From Setaria digitata (Eukaryota > Nematoda > Chromadorea > Rhabditida > Setariidae), in contig RCAB01000256.1 of NCBI GenBank assembly GCA_003640385.1, forward strand, positions 26,233 to 90,232: a DNA stretch of 64,000 bases, read 5' to 3'. Position numbers and translations under genes: made by a program. Of this stretch, positions 11,697 through 25,800 are shown in pieces (positions within the stretch are counted from its first letter, which is position 1; every line of letters begins with the position of its first letter). The notes beneath the pieces were generated by a model that had not been told where the DNA came from, did no database searches, and saw only the letters and a program-made list of their open reading frames with translations.

Positions 11697-14600
11697 CGTT
11701 TGATGAACAAGAGAATAAGCGAATACTGCGAGCCGGCAGTCTAATGCTATTGAAATTACCAAAAGTGATTCTGAGGTCCGGAAAAGACACAAGTCTATAA
11801 GAGTGTTATCTAAGTAGGAAAAGCTTAAACTTTGCGAATAGTATAAAGTACAATAAAAGTTTCTACTTTCGAAATTTTGCTAACTGATGTGAGCACATTT
11901 CTTGCAAAGGTAAAATAAGTGTCTACCTGTACAAGTAGCACTATGCCAACAATTGATACTTTTCATGAAATTCCAATTTTTTTTAATTTGTAATATAGTG
12001 ACAGCACCAGATTCGGAACCCACACCAATATACAAGTCTAAATGATAAAAAAGTGAGCTGCTAACTTTCTACTTTGGCAAACTGTTAAACCTTTCCTTAT
12101 GCAACTCAAAGATTTTAAATGACTAATTCAAATTTAAAAACTGCTAAACTTACCATTCTCGTTGTACATGGCCAACGCACTCAATCCACACTTCTCTACT
12201 TCGATCATTTCATGACGCTTCTGTTCAACTGATTCGGAGAAACTCCAGATGTGCAATATTCCTGTAGAAGAGATGGCACAGCACAAAAATCCATCATTTA
12301 ACGAAACACAGGAAACTTTAATCATAATTCCATCACTGATAGTTGATTCGTGCAAAACAAAGTACTTTTTTGAATCTAACCTCTTGCTGATTTCGTATAA
12401 TCTGAAAACTCTTGAGATATATCAACAACAAGCTCTCCATGCTGTAGATAATAATTTCAAGAACTTTAAGCGGTTGGTGCATCTACGTCGCACTTACTTA
12501 AAACAATACTTACATTAGTCTTCCATCTGAGCTTGTAATCAGAAATCGAATATAAGGGTTGACCGATATAAAACGAACACTCAACAATCTACAGTTTCCT
12601 TTTATACGGGTGTTAAATAATTGGTACACATTTCCTGGAAGGAAAAGAAATGATTCAACAAATAATTAAGCGAATCAATAGAAAATTAGAACATACCTGC
12701 TTCCAGGTACCAAATAAAAATTTCCGATTTTCCCCCAACAGAAATGAGGTAAGGACCCATTACACAAACACAGCACACTGAAGAAGAATGAGCTTGCAAC
12801 CGTTGTATTACTTCAACACATCCTGAAAAATTTTTGTTTTAGTCATTTTCTGAATTTGAAGACCTCGAGCCGCTTATTGAAAAACCGAATTCATTCTCAA
12901 AGCCTCATAAAACATTATTGAGTGTTACTAAAACCATCAGCAAAGATTCATTTTAATTTCAACTAATAAATACGCAAGATCATACCCCAGCACTGCAAGT
13001 AAAAAAACAATTAAATCCAAACCTGTATTTGCAAATCTGGATAAAACAAGCGCGCCATCGAGACCACCAGTAACATATAATTCTTTCTGATTAATTCTTA
13101 CGGTTGCTACTGATGTTATACTCGACAAATGCAAATTAGACTGTAAAAAAACATTTGTTGAAACCTTAAAATCAAAAAGCATTTCTTGAAACCAATTACA
13201 CGTCATGTAAATTTCAGAATTCAATTATGAAAATTTACTTTATTCTTAAGTGAACTTATTATGTCACGTGTCCAAATAGATCCAGAAACCAAGAATGCTT
13301 TGCCGTAACATCAATTTGTACAGTATTTATTTCAACAATTTCGGATTTGATCTCACCCTGATTTTCTTCAAAATTTCGACACTCATGTCAGTAAAAAACT
13401 CAAAGCAGCTTACTGTATCTCCTAAAGAAATGAAAGAAAAAAAAAAAACTTTAATACCATTCAAAATTCCATTACTACTTCTGGCATGTCCAAATTATTA
13501 ATGAAAAGAAGTGACAAAATCTGTAGAGTGTAATGAAGAGATAAATTTTCCACTCCCGTTCACTTTTACTGATCATTGTTAACACCCTGGCAAAACAAAA
13601 TCTGCATTCTTATGACAACCAACCTTAATTATATGCAAATCATTTAAGCCAAGTATGATTCTTGAAATTCTCCTTTTTATAACAAATTCAAAACATATTG
13701 ATTTCAATCTACCACAACTTCGATTTCCTTCCGGCATTGATAAACACCATGAACGACGCCTTCCTCCACACCATACATTGCAAACGCAGTGTCCGGTATT
13801 ATAATTTACCAGAATGAAATTACTCTGTAAACTAAACGAGCTCTCCAATCGATACTAATTGCTACTATTATGATAAATTTATCCCTTTAAAAATAATTTC
13901 ATCCTAGTCCAACTGATCAAATATCATTTCAGGATGACCGTGCTCACCCCACGAAATCCGGCCACATATAAATGTTCTGTCGTCTCGAGAAACTTGCATG
14001 GCCATTCCATTTCGATTGCAGTGGAAAGTCTAGAGCAAGACAACAAGTGAAGTTGACTTCCTAAAAATGACATTACACTGAAAGCTTACTTTCTTCAGCC
14101 TTAAATCCAATAATTAATACTAAATTGTACAATCCATAACCTTGCCTCCAAATACACAATTTCCCATCACGTCCAATCGACAATAATTTACCCCCGTGAA
14201 ATTTCACATCTGTTACATCATTCCTACCATGGGCTCGTTTAATGATCTGCTTCATCTAAAACTAAATCTATTCCTCTACAATATAATATTATATATATAT
14301 ATATATANATACTAAAATGATGAAACTACAGCTGCGGAGAAACAGCGTCAATAGCGGAGTATTGGAACTAAATCACTGTTTTCTTTATGACCAAAATATA
14401 CGCTTAAAATGATAAAATGAAAAAACATGAACTTTGCGTATTTACCTCGAAATTATCTACAACAACAACTGAACCCTTCCTTGTACCAAGGAAAAATTGT
14501 TCATCATGAAACGCAACACAAGAAATAATTTCTTGCAGATCTACTCGCAAGGTATAATTCTTCCAGCTAGACATACATTCTGAGAGGTGAACCAGCATCT

Positions 14601-17600
14601 GCAGTTTGAATAACACATCTTGACAACTTTCAACATAAATTATTTGGATAAAATATGGCAACATGTTTCAATTTGGTATAAATGTAATAGTGTAATATCA
14701 TAATATCCTTGCGAAAGGCAAATCTCCCGACTATAATACGTTTCTCGAAAAATTAGCTTGTTTACAAAGCAGCAAATACAACCAGAAACCCAAATTCAAC
14801 ATAATTAAAAACAAACTCACATTCTTACAGTTCAGTAAGGTTAGGAACAAACAATTACCAGCAAAAAATAAATCCAATATTTGATCCAGCGCAAAAAAAC
14901 AAGCACATTTGTGGTCCTCCACTAAAAGAATAAAAATATATCTGGAGAAAATCTATTGGAAACTAGAAAAAAGTTAAATACTTGTATGAAACATTAAAAC
15001 CAGTTCATTTCGGAACTCACCTCTCACTACATACAATTTTATGCCTCCTGAAAAAGCTACAAATTTTCGACACGGTGACAGTTTCAGTGAGTTGGACCGG
15101 GCGGAGTTGCACTGCAGCACTTTATTTACAGAAATCGCATTTGTTTCAAACAATGTTCTGAAATCATGAACTAATTTGTATTTGCCTAAATCTAGCGGCA
15201 AAGAGAAAAAGACATCATGAATATTAATAAATCACTTTCTTTTAACTATCAGGGACTTTGCAAAGACTCTCCTTTGGAGAATCTCTAAACTGAAAGCAGA
15301 CCGGAAAAAATTTGATAGATGAAACTATAAATGTTTTAACTACTAAAAGCATTACTGTGGAAACTTAGATAGTATCTAAAATCTAAAATCAGTGTGGCAA
15401 CAGAATATTTGTGAAGCTTCGGACTGTCTAGGGTGGGTTTACTTGAAGGAACTTTTTAGAACCTTTCTCACAAGCATTCTGACAACTGTTGCCACTAAAT
15501 GCATATGGTGGTGTAGGCAAAAATAATTCTGATCATCGTTTTTAGAAATGTTTGTAGATGATATCATAAAATTCTTCGTTTTTTTTTTTTCATTGTGATT
15601 AAGAACACAGAAAGAGAAGGGCAGTCCTACTGAACGAACTTTTTAGGAATAGATGCAAAAGCATAATGTAACACGAAATAACTGCATGTATTAGAAGGAC
15701 AAAGTCAATATCTTGTTAAGACCACCTATAGTGAAAGATGTTGTGTAAGGTTTGAACAACATCAGACACCAAAAGTTCCAAAAAGGTTTTGTAGAAATTA
15801 TATTTGTCGTTTTCTATCTCTTCATTTCTTTTTCCTATTTTATCCTTTTATTATAGCAATAATTTTATCATTTTGAAGTCATTTCTTCGATCATCTTTCT
15901 TTAGCAGTCATTGCTCCGATTCTAGATAATACTTATGACTGATTAACTAAATACATTTTCTGTTCCGACTATATATTGATGATACTGGTATTATCGGTGG
16001 TAGTATTAACCAACCCTTGAGAATCTAAAATATAATAGTGTTGTTGTGAAAGCGCAACGAACGACTGTACAGAAATATTTGGATAAATGACGTCCATGGT
16101 TTGCATATTTTTTATATTTTCTGGAAAAGTAATAGATCCAAAGAATCCACAATCTGTTCCAAAAAACTGAAAAGGTAATCAGAGTTAGTACTAACATAAA
16201 AGTAAAAATTAGGTACTAGCAATGAGTTATTATAGCAAAAATAATTTTTGTGCTTTTTCAATAACAAGTTTTCATGAAAAAATGCTATCCGCTAACTAAA
16301 ATTAATTCAAATATAATTTTCATCATTTTCGATAATGGAAAAAATTACCAATTCCCCTGACATGAACAGGAGAGAGCGTATAACACCATGTCCCGTGTCT
16401 ATCAGTTTTAAAAGCGAAATAACTGATTCGCTAAACATCCATACACATATGCTTCCATCCTAAACAACGTGTCGGTCAAAGTGTCTCAAAAAATAATAAT
16501 AATTAAATTAGTTGGAAGGTTCTTTCTCCTTCCTTGGAAAAGTTCAGCAAAATCCGATGTTTCATCAGTAGATTTTTTTTCAAGATCCTGATATACTTTA
16601 TTTTTTTTTTACTAGCAATTTCAGCGACGAGTAACGAGGTAATCGAAATAGCAAAACTACGAAGTCAGGAATAATACACACCTGACCTCCTGTGAACAAT
16701 ATATTTTCCGGTCCATCACAAATAGAAAATGGCCTTGTTGGATGCCCGTAACATTCATCTAGATGCCGAGCATTATCCAGTTCCCACATGTGTAAACTTC
16801 TGTCGTCTGATATAGAAAATAAGAAGTTAAACTTTATGAGCAAACCGAAAATCATACCCTGCAACAATTAGTATGCGTAACCTATTGTAGAATTTACGAT
16901 GTCCATATCGAGCATCCATTAAAAGCATCTAGATGGAAAAGTTGCATAAGTTCTTGTTGGGTATAGTATCAATCATTAAAAAGGAAAAAAAAAAAAACTC
17001 ATATCAAACAGATCTCAGTGAAAATAAAAAGTCAAATTAATTCTTGATTCTTATTTCCAATATATATAAGGTTTTATCTAAAGATGCGATAAAATAATTC
17101 TGCTACTCTATTTTACTTGATCCGGCAAATTTCAAAAAAATCTAACTGTGTGATGCTTTAGAACGAGAAATGATGACGATTTGGAAGGGTGCGAAATGAT
17201 TATATCACCCGCAACAGTACCAATAACGGTACGAAGGGTATTCCAGCTATCACCATCCAAAACTGAATGCATTCTGCAATGTTTAAATTAAAAATTTTGA
17301 AAAAAGAAAAGAAAAACACAGATACTTATATAATTTTAGACTTTCTTCATTAATACCTATAATTCGCACTATTAACGACCATATACTAGCCCATTACCAC
17401 ACAGTGAGTATTGTCCATGATTCAAAAATCAATTTTTAAAAATTTTAACTAGAAATTACGAAAAAATTTCGGAAAGAGTGAAGGATCAAAATGTAAAGAA
17501 AAACCATTTGCACGGATCTGCTTCCACACACAAGCTTAAAAATTACCTAAAGTTTAGGAAATAAAAACACCTCAGGAAAAATATTAAATTCAAGATCCTT

Positions 17601-18783
17601 CAAAAAATTTACATGATAGCTTTATAATCTGATTTGACAGTTAATATTTTTTCTATATTCCCATTTGAACTTCCACCAGAAATATCCAATCGGAGAAGTT
17701 CCACTGCGTTATTCACGGATAATGCAACTAACTACCGAAAAAGCAAAGAAAAGAATTCTTGGAATAGAAAATGTTTGGAATTATTGATATAATCCAGCAG
17801 AAAAAACATTACTTAAAACTGATCGTAAAATTTCGAAAAATCTTATTAATACCACTAATCACCAATCAATCACTAAAAGACAACAATAACGTACTACAAT
17901 GCATCATTTAGAAAATAATGATTGAGCAATACCTCCACGATATGCTCCACTTTATTTTGTTTATTGAAAACATGCAGAGCCTGGATCCAATCTTTAAAAA
18001 TAAGTACATGCTTTTGTGGATTTGCAGAGAAATGACGTATTACGGCTATCGATTTTTCGCCGTAGGCAAATAAAATATCTAAATATAACTTTTCAGAAGA
18101 ATATTGACTGAAAACGTAGAATTACCGCAAAGAGCTCCTGTTAGATGTTAACTGAACTTCAAGGAAAATTAGACAAACTGTTAATAAATTTTTGAATTAT
18201 ACGTGGAGAAAAACATTATTTGTGGATTGTCAGTGTGCCATAAAAACTAGGGTTTTTATCTGAACTATCAGTAATTGGTTAAAAAGCAGTCGATCAATCA
18301 AGAATGAATAAGCAATTTCCAAAGGGCAAAAAAGATTCGACCAAAAGGAATTTCTGTAAAAGCTAACTGCCGATCACCAGCGGTTTTCAGTATTCAAGCT
18401 AGCAGAAATAGATAAAAGCAGAATAAAAAATTTGTACCCTGTTTTTCGAGATGAATTAACCCGTATATATTACATTTCCTTTCTTCAAAAATAGATATTT
18501 GCCGCTGCAAAGTTAACAATCCATTTGGATCTTTCTTGTAGGAATCGACCATACAACCACTGCCTAAAATAATGGAAAAAGTTATGCGGCTTGAAATCAA
18601 ATAGGTAAATAACGATGAATATCGTTTTTTTTTTTCACCGTGTAAAAAAAAACTTCAAACATTTGTGTAAAAAAAAAGCATTTAAATAAAAACAAAATAA
18701 AACTTGCAGACTAGCAGGACGGTGTGATCAGCAGCGCCACCACCTCTTTGTATGGATAGCACCGGAGCGCATATTGATTTCAT
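11697..18783 (-). CDS. WDR6: WDR6-like WD40 protein (tRNA 2'-O-methyltransferase cofactor)
   Basis: More than 20 small exons encode a long WD40 beta-propeller protein. The family (human WDR6, yeast Trm734/Rtt10) partners FTSJ1/Trm7 to 2'-O-methylate the tRNA wobble position in the cytosol. Diagnostic stretches: DDRSLHMWELDNARHLDECYGH (16682-16806), then GGQ|DGSICVWMF (16349-16459), VTDVKFHGGKLLSIGRDG (14121-14255), and TGHCVCNVWCGGRRRSW (about 13780), matching the conserved CGGGHRSW region. Supported exons: 18708-18783, 18438-18563, 17933-18078, 17613-17731, 17147-17273, 16682-16806, 16349-16459, 16011-16166, 15021-15191, 14859-14921, 14446-14579, 14121-14255, 13948-14029. Further exons lie at about 13.62-13.83, 13.35-13.42, 13.02-13.14, 12.69-12.83, 12.51-12.63, 12.13-12.48, 11.97-12.04 and 11.697-11.80 kb. 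ATG at 18783-18781 lies 8 nt after a TTTTCCACAG acceptor, probably for trans-splicing. Intron 1 needs a GC donor. Some junctions (near 16.9, 15.2 and 13.9 kb) and the C-terminal exon are unresolved. Confidence 0.9.
14281..14310. repeat. (AT)n microsatellite containing an N
   Basis: A run of AT dinucleotides inside a WDR6 intron is interrupted by a single N at 14308. As with the two other N bases, this probably marks a join where the repeat blocked assembly. The true repeat length is unknown. Confidence 0.8.
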
Positions 18784-18863
18784 TAGTCTCCTGTGGAAAA
18801 GTCAAGTCATATGTAGCAGAGTGGTATAGAGTTCTATTGTGAACTGACAAATGTACGCGAAGA

Positions 18864-19173
18864 GTAATTTTCTTCCGGCAAAAAAAGGCTCAGCATTGAA
18901 ATATGTGCAAACTCTCCAGACCAACTGACCACAAAAGACAAGTCCATAAAACCCAATGGGAAACTCCGCGCAACCACAGAATTTCCTAGTATGTCGTGGA
19001 GAGATATGAGACGTGAGACTGGCCTCCTCACAAATGAAACGCTATGGAATTCCTGGCAACTACCGACCCTATCAAGTGACAGCAAACTGACCTCGCTAAT
19101 GTTTCAGTTGACAGACTTCTCTTGGGCTATGAAAATCGCTTTTCTCACTGCATCGATCTATGGGCCGTATTAA
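18864..19173 (+). CDS. orphan open frame upstream of WDR6
   Basis: After a TAA at about 18861-18863 the plus strand stays open for about 102 codons to a TAA at 19171-19173. It includes KSIKPNGKLRATTEF and an internal ATG at 18991 (MSWRDMRRETGLLTNETLWN). The local GC content is clearly higher than in the surroundings, and the minus strand is also open here (18834-19085), so length alone is weak evidence. No domain is recognised. It lies divergently, within 100 bp of the WDR6 start, so it could be a promoter-associated GC-rich block, a first exon or a retro-element scrap. Confidence 0.2.
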
Positions 19174-19831
19174 ATCGCTAATTCTTTTACTCTTTTGTGA
19201 GCGTGCTGAGCTAGTCATGCCATCGTTGCTTAGAAATGAGCTCTCTCTCTCTAGTTTAGACTTACATAATGCTAATTTGCCACTTTCGGAAGAGAATTAG
19301 TAACATTGATTCTAGTATGTTATCGTTACTTTGGTATGTCTTCTCTCACTACGTGTCTGATTATTAATTGCCAAATAAATTTGTTTTGATATTTGGAGTA
19401 AATTTCTAATTTATTGGATTAAAAATTTGTAAATATCATTGAATGTACGTACGTTTTCTGTGTCAGTGTTTCTATAATTGAGTTTCTGCCGTAAAAACTG
19501 CAAAGTAGATGCTGAAGTTCAGTAAGTGAACGAGGGAATGAAAAAAGTTATTGGTGATTGATTTGCTGCTATAAGCAGAGTGTTCATTCTCATAGATTAT
19601 TCATATTAGTAGAGTTAAGAGGGAAAAAGCTCCGTGGCACTCAAAACTCAAACAATTTTAGAATTTGCTGGAGCGAAATAAGATTATGCCAGGGTGATTA
19701 TGGCAAAATATTCATTCAGATTAGTATAAGTGAAGCGATTGAAGAATTTTCAGTTCATTTTTTGAATTTCAATTTCTTTAATATTTTGAAGTTTCATGAA
19801 CTTAACTGCAGGAATACGACAAGCAGGAGGA
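19174..19831. promoter_or_regulatory. upstream region of unc-18
   Basis: AT-rich 5' flank. A TAACTGCAG acceptor at about 19803-19811 lies 21 nt before the unc-18 ATG and is a plausible spliced-leader or outron acceptor. An open frame at 19558-19863 overlaps exon 1 in another frame and shows no coding similarity. No specific factor site was recognised. Confidence 0.35.
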
Positions 19832-22800
19832 ATGTCACTGAAAGCAATTGTTGGTCAGAGTAAGTTAGTTCATTTTCCTTTTCCTACATAAATCTACACT
19901 TCCTAGATTCAGAGTCTCACTCTCCCTCATTTTTGTGTTATCTCGCATTGGAGCACTGCGTTGAATTATCTCGCTTGTAAATTATAAAGGAACTTAGGAT
20001 GTATTATCAGATACTACATATAACTGCATTTCTACTTATCAATATATTGGTTATTTTAATTCAAGAAATGTAACTAGAAAAAGTTTCCGGTCTCTGTCTA
20101 TGGTTTGTACGACATTAGTTGACAATATTGTTGAATTCAATCAAAACCTCAACATTTATTGACATAGTTGAATAGTTAAACAATGATTGTTGTATGATCA
20201 TCTTGATTGCTACTTCCTTCTTTTCATGTACCCTCTGTATAATAAACTACTGAATCGCGTATCCACGCAATAATGTACAATGCATTTCGTAAAATATTCA
20301 CCACAAAGCCCATCAAATTGAAAAGCACTTTTTTGGTAGTTAAATTCATCTCTGCCATTGCCGTTACACAAATTCTACGCGTCCCGTCTATTTTATTTAT
20401 TTGCCTTTCCAATTTTACAATCTAAAATTGTTTGTATTAGTTCCCCAGTCTACACTTATTTAAATTACTTTTACCTGATTGATATGCCACGCTGATATTT
20501 CGGTAATGTTCAATTAGCAGGGAAGTGCATTTCCATCCACTTGCAACTTTTAATTTAAACAATTCCATAAGGCATGATTAAACAGAAAGAGCTAAATATC
20601 TTATTTTTTTTTACTTTCCTGTACTGATTATCGCATTCGAATGCATTCGTTGATTTTCCACTTTCAAAATATTGATGTTCCGAATATGCATTTATTTAGA
20701 ATCATACTTGAACTTATTTATTAGTTAAAAAATATGTAAATTTCTGATTTTTTCCCTCATACTGCTCTACTATACAATTGATTTTTTCAAAATGAAATTT
20801 TGAAATTGAGAGATAGTAAAACAGTAGAAAAAACGAGCTTCGGTTTTTAGCATCTCTGTATCTTTCTTGCTTTTCTTCCTAATCAGCTTTAGTTCTTCTT
20901 CAAATTTCTGGATAACTGAACTAGCCATTCCTTTTATTACATTATCGATATCTGCTTCTAGTTCACACAAGCTGGCTATTCGAATATTGAAAGCATCTCC
21001 TGCCTCCGATTCAATTTTCTTTCTGAAATTTTTTGTTCATTAAGCCAGCTTCGTAGATAGCAAATTTTGAGATTTCCCAATTATTTCATCAATCAGTTGA
21101 ATTGACACCTTTTCAGCATACGTTCTTCAACCGTTTGTATATTTCTCACTTGTTCATAGACACCATATTGGTCTTTTTGAATTGGTTTTACTTCCGGATG
21201 TTGTTCGTCTCTAGAATTACAATCCTTTTCTTATGAAAATAGTTATTTGTGACTCTTTTGAAGAATGTTTCTGTTGTACGTAATGTTGCGTCATGTTATA
21301 GGTACCATGTTAAATATGTTGCGGCAATCTAGAAGGATATTTTGAACTGGGAAAACGTAAATGTCTTATAACGAAGAAACACACAAATATATGCTTTCAT
21401 CCGTCCTAAATGATGATGTATTCTCACTGGAATCTTCTCTTTCTGCGCTTTCCTCAAGTCCTTCAGCAACACCTAACATTTTTCGTAGCTCTTCATACTC
21501 TCTCTGGAAATCGGATTAGGCTAAAGGATTAGACCATTTAATTGGAGTAATATTCGTTGTAAAACAAATTATCGGATTTTAAATGTGGGTATTGCGAAGG
21601 AGAGGTAATATAGAGTATTCGACTGTAGCTTGAGATAAAATGCAGGAAAATCTGAAAGCGAGAAACGAGGATGGGCAAAGAGATTTAAAATTTGTTCACT
21701 TCCAATTTTCTGCTTTTTCTTTTTTTACTTCTTTCATTCCCATTAATTGCATGTATTTGCCTTCTCAGTTCATCGAGCCTTAAATTTTAAGTCGAATAGA
21801 AAAGGTCTTCATAAAATTCTCGATTTCCTGTTTGTTGTTTATTTTATGTAGTGCTTTCATTCAGATAATATTCCTCTGTATTACTTTTTTGATCAGTTGA
21901 AAATGCAATTCCAGGCATTTTCAACTGATCACTTACCTTTTCTTATCTTGATTTTGGTTTTCTTTCAGCTTTTGAATTTCGTTCATCAATCTTTCGTGGT
22001 CTTCCTGAAACTCTCAAACTAAGAAGCCTAATTGCCTAGTGTAAATCACTCTCCAAATTGAAATGAAAGAACTTATATCCAAACACTTTCAAATTATATG
22101 CGTCAACAAACCTTTAGTCTCGCACATTTTCGTTGTTGCTGTGGATTTCCATGCGAGAGCCTTTCAATTTCAGCTGATATTCGTTGAAGTTCCCGTTGCT
22201 TGTGCTCAAGTAGTTTCATGAGTAAGAAGTAGCTCGTCACCGCTTCTAGCAGTTGGAGAATGTAGAAATAAATGAATTTTGTTACAGCCATCATTTATCA
22301 CTTTCACTATTACTGTTCTCGAGTTGAGAAGAACATCAGCACATTTTTGCATCGAACACTTTTGCTGCTTTTCGATAGTTTTTGGATGTAGCAAGGAAAA
22401 TTTTATTTCCTCCTCAGTAATTTTCATTGATAATTCAAGCTTTGCGATTACTCCAGTTTCACATTCAATTAATAAATTGATCATTCCAAAATTTCACTGG
22501 TAAATGGTGTTAACTAATAACTTGTATCTTATCCGTAACACCGAATTCTTTTTATCTAGAACTACTCAATGAAGTAATCCGACCACTGCGACGAAGTGAT
22601 AAGGGTGGAGGGTGGAATGTTTTGGTGGTAGATCGGCTGGCGATGCGCATGCTTAGTGCGTGTTGCAAGATGCATAACATCATGGATGAAGGTATAACAA
22701 TTGTCGAAGATATCAACAAACGTCGAGAGCCGTTGACAGTAAGTTCCATTTCTAAAAAAAATTTTCAAATTCGAGTTTGTATAGAAGGAGCAAAAACCAG

Positions 22801-25800
22801 TTCTTTGAACTCTTGTTGAGAGAACCAGATATCAGGAACATTAAATTATTGAAATATTTTATATTTTTAGAGCCTTGATGCTATTTATTTGATTGCGCCA
22901 ACAAAGGATTCTGTTGAGAAGCTAATTGCTGATTTTACATACGGTCGAAATCAGTATCGATGTGCACACGTGTTTTTTACAGAAGGTATGTTTTTGTGCG
23001 CTGTAAGGTAGGTGGAAAATGAAAGGCTAAGACAAACTACTGAAACATGTTGTGAGTTGAAACTGTTGAATTTTATTTAAAACTGATATCACTGTGATAA
23101 TTTTTTCATTAAAGTAATAGAAGTTGCAATCTGTCATAATCTGTGCATCGCTTTTTTTTAAGCACAAAGATTTTTTTTCTTGTTGCACTGACTGCATGGC
23201 AAACTTGGAATAATAATTCCTAGAGAACTTGGTCTTATTATTTAAGCTTAAAATCTTAAATGGTTGTGCAAATCAAATTCGATACAAATTGTAGCTTGTC
23301 CTGACCAACTGTTTTCAACATTGTCGAAAAGTCGTGCAGCGAAATACATCAAAACTCTGAAGGAAGTAAATATTGCTTTTACTCCCTATGAGTCACAGGT
23401 GTGCATTTCTTTATATGAAGTAGTATGGCATCAAGATTCGTCCTAAATCCCATAGCGCTCTGAAATGCATTTACTGATAGTTAATTGTGGATTTTTGCAT
23501 TTTTTTCTTTCTTTTCTTTTTCTTTTTTTTTTTGTTATATCTAGTAACTATTCACCAGCAGTGAGTAAAATGATATTTGTTGCTGTAACGGTTCGATGAT
23601 AAATTAGTTTTATAGTTTAAGTGTTTTTTCTTTCTTTTTGCTTAAAATTAAAATTCTAGGGACTGCTTATATCGATGAAGCATATCCTTTTCTTTAGGTG
23701 TATTCCCTAGATTCACCAGATACGTTCTTTTTGTACTACAATGCACAAAAGCAAGGCGGTTTAACGACCAATTTGGAACGCATTGCTGAACAGATTGCTA
23801 CTGTCTGTGCAACTCTTGGAGAATACCCCCTTCTAAGGTGATCCAGTTTGATGTTTTAGTTTTACTTGCGAATATTAACAATTTGTGGAAGTGCGAGGAA
23901 TGCGGCACTTGGGGAATCAGAACTTAATATGCGGCATTAGGGAAATTAGTAGCTGAATATCTCAGAAAAGTCTGAAAATCTCGAGTTTTCTCACTTCTAG
24001 AAGGTTTGTGTTTCTGAGTTTTAGGTACCGAGCGGATTTTGAACGAAATGTTGAGTTGGCTCATTTAGTACAGCAGAAGCTTGATGCTTATAAAGCGGAT
24101 GATCCATCGATGGGAGAAGGTGCAGATAAGGCTCGTAGTCAACTGATGATTCTGGATCGTGGCTTTGATGCTACTAGCCCACTGCTTCATGAACTAACTT
24201 TACAGGCTATGACATTTGATCTCTTAGATATAGAAAATGACGTTTACCGGTCAGTTTATAGGTCTTCTAATCTTTTTGTTTCCGTTACAGCAGCTTTGGA
24301 GTAAATGCTATATATGCTTTAGTTTCTAATTCTTTAATTCTTTTTAGTTCCAATCCTTAATTTTTAGATCACTAATACAAGTGTAGTATTTGGATCCCAT
24401 TTTTCAAACATTTCAGGTACGAAACTGGTGGTAATGATAGTGTTGATAAAGAGGTCCTACTTGATGAAAACGACGACCTCTGGGTTGAAAATCGCCATAA
24501 ACATATTGCCGTTGTTTCACAGGAAGTTACGAAAGGACTAAAAAAATTTTCCGAAAATAATGCTGGCATGAAAGCAGATGCGAAAAGTATCAAGGGTTTG
24601 TATCTCCCTTAAATAACTTTTTTAGGCAATGAACTTGGTAAAAACTGTAGTGAAAAAATCGTTGGAAATTTATAATATTTAGATCTATCAATGATGATCA
24701 AGAAGATGCCACAGTATCAAAAAGAATTGAACAAATTTAATACTCATTTTCATTTGGCAGAAGAATGCATGCGTAAATACCAACAAGGGATCGATAAACT
24801 ATGTAAAGTGGAACAGGTTTGTGAGACTTTATGTATATCAAATCTTCAGCGCAAATTTTCACATTACTTATTGGCTCACTGTTCCAGTCTGTTGTAGGAC
24901 TTGGCAATGCAGGTTGATGCAGAAGGTGAACGAGTAAAAGATCCGATGAAATTAATGGTTCCGTTACTTATTGACCCAGCGGTTGAACCTCCGGATCGTC
25001 TGCGGCTTATTTTACTCTACATCTTATCAAAAAATGGTTCGATTTTTAAAATTCTTTATTCACGAATACTATTTTTTCTGAAATCTTTTTTTCCAAAACA
25101 TATTATTTTAGTCTTTATATTTTCCAGTCTTCTAGGTATTACCGAGGAAAATTTGGATAAACTTCTGCAACATGCGAATATTGATGTGGTGGAAAAAGAT
25201 ACACTTGCAAATGCAATGTTTTTGGGCTTGAATATAGTAATAGATGTAAGTTACAGAATATATGGATTTTTTTTTTATTCAACTGGTTTAAGATTTATCC
25301 ATTTTGTCATATTTTCCACTACTGTTTTATCGTTTTTATTCTTTAGCAAGGCCGTAAAAGATTTTGGACACCGAATCGTAAAGAGCGTGCAAATGAACAG
25401 GTTTACCAATCTTCTCGATGGGTGCCGGTTTTAAAAGATATTTTAGAGGACGCAGTAGATGATAGACTTGACATGAAGCATTTTCCTTTCTTAGCTGGAC
25501 GACAGGTTACTCCAACGTATCGTCCACCAACAAGGTTTCATCCATGCTTTGTATTTTTTTCAGTACTCATTTTTTGAATTATTCCAAGTTTTGATTTCTT
25601 CAGTTGAAAAATTTGTGAACGTTCGGGCACTAATCTTCCTTAATCATTCTTTTTATCTTACCCGAACTCTTTTTTTTCCTAATGTCTGTTCATTTAGTGC
25701 TCGATATGGTCAGTGGCATAAAGAACGTGGACATCAGATGTCATACCGTTCTGGACCTCGCTTAATTGTTTTTATAGTTGGTGGGGTAACATATTCGGAA

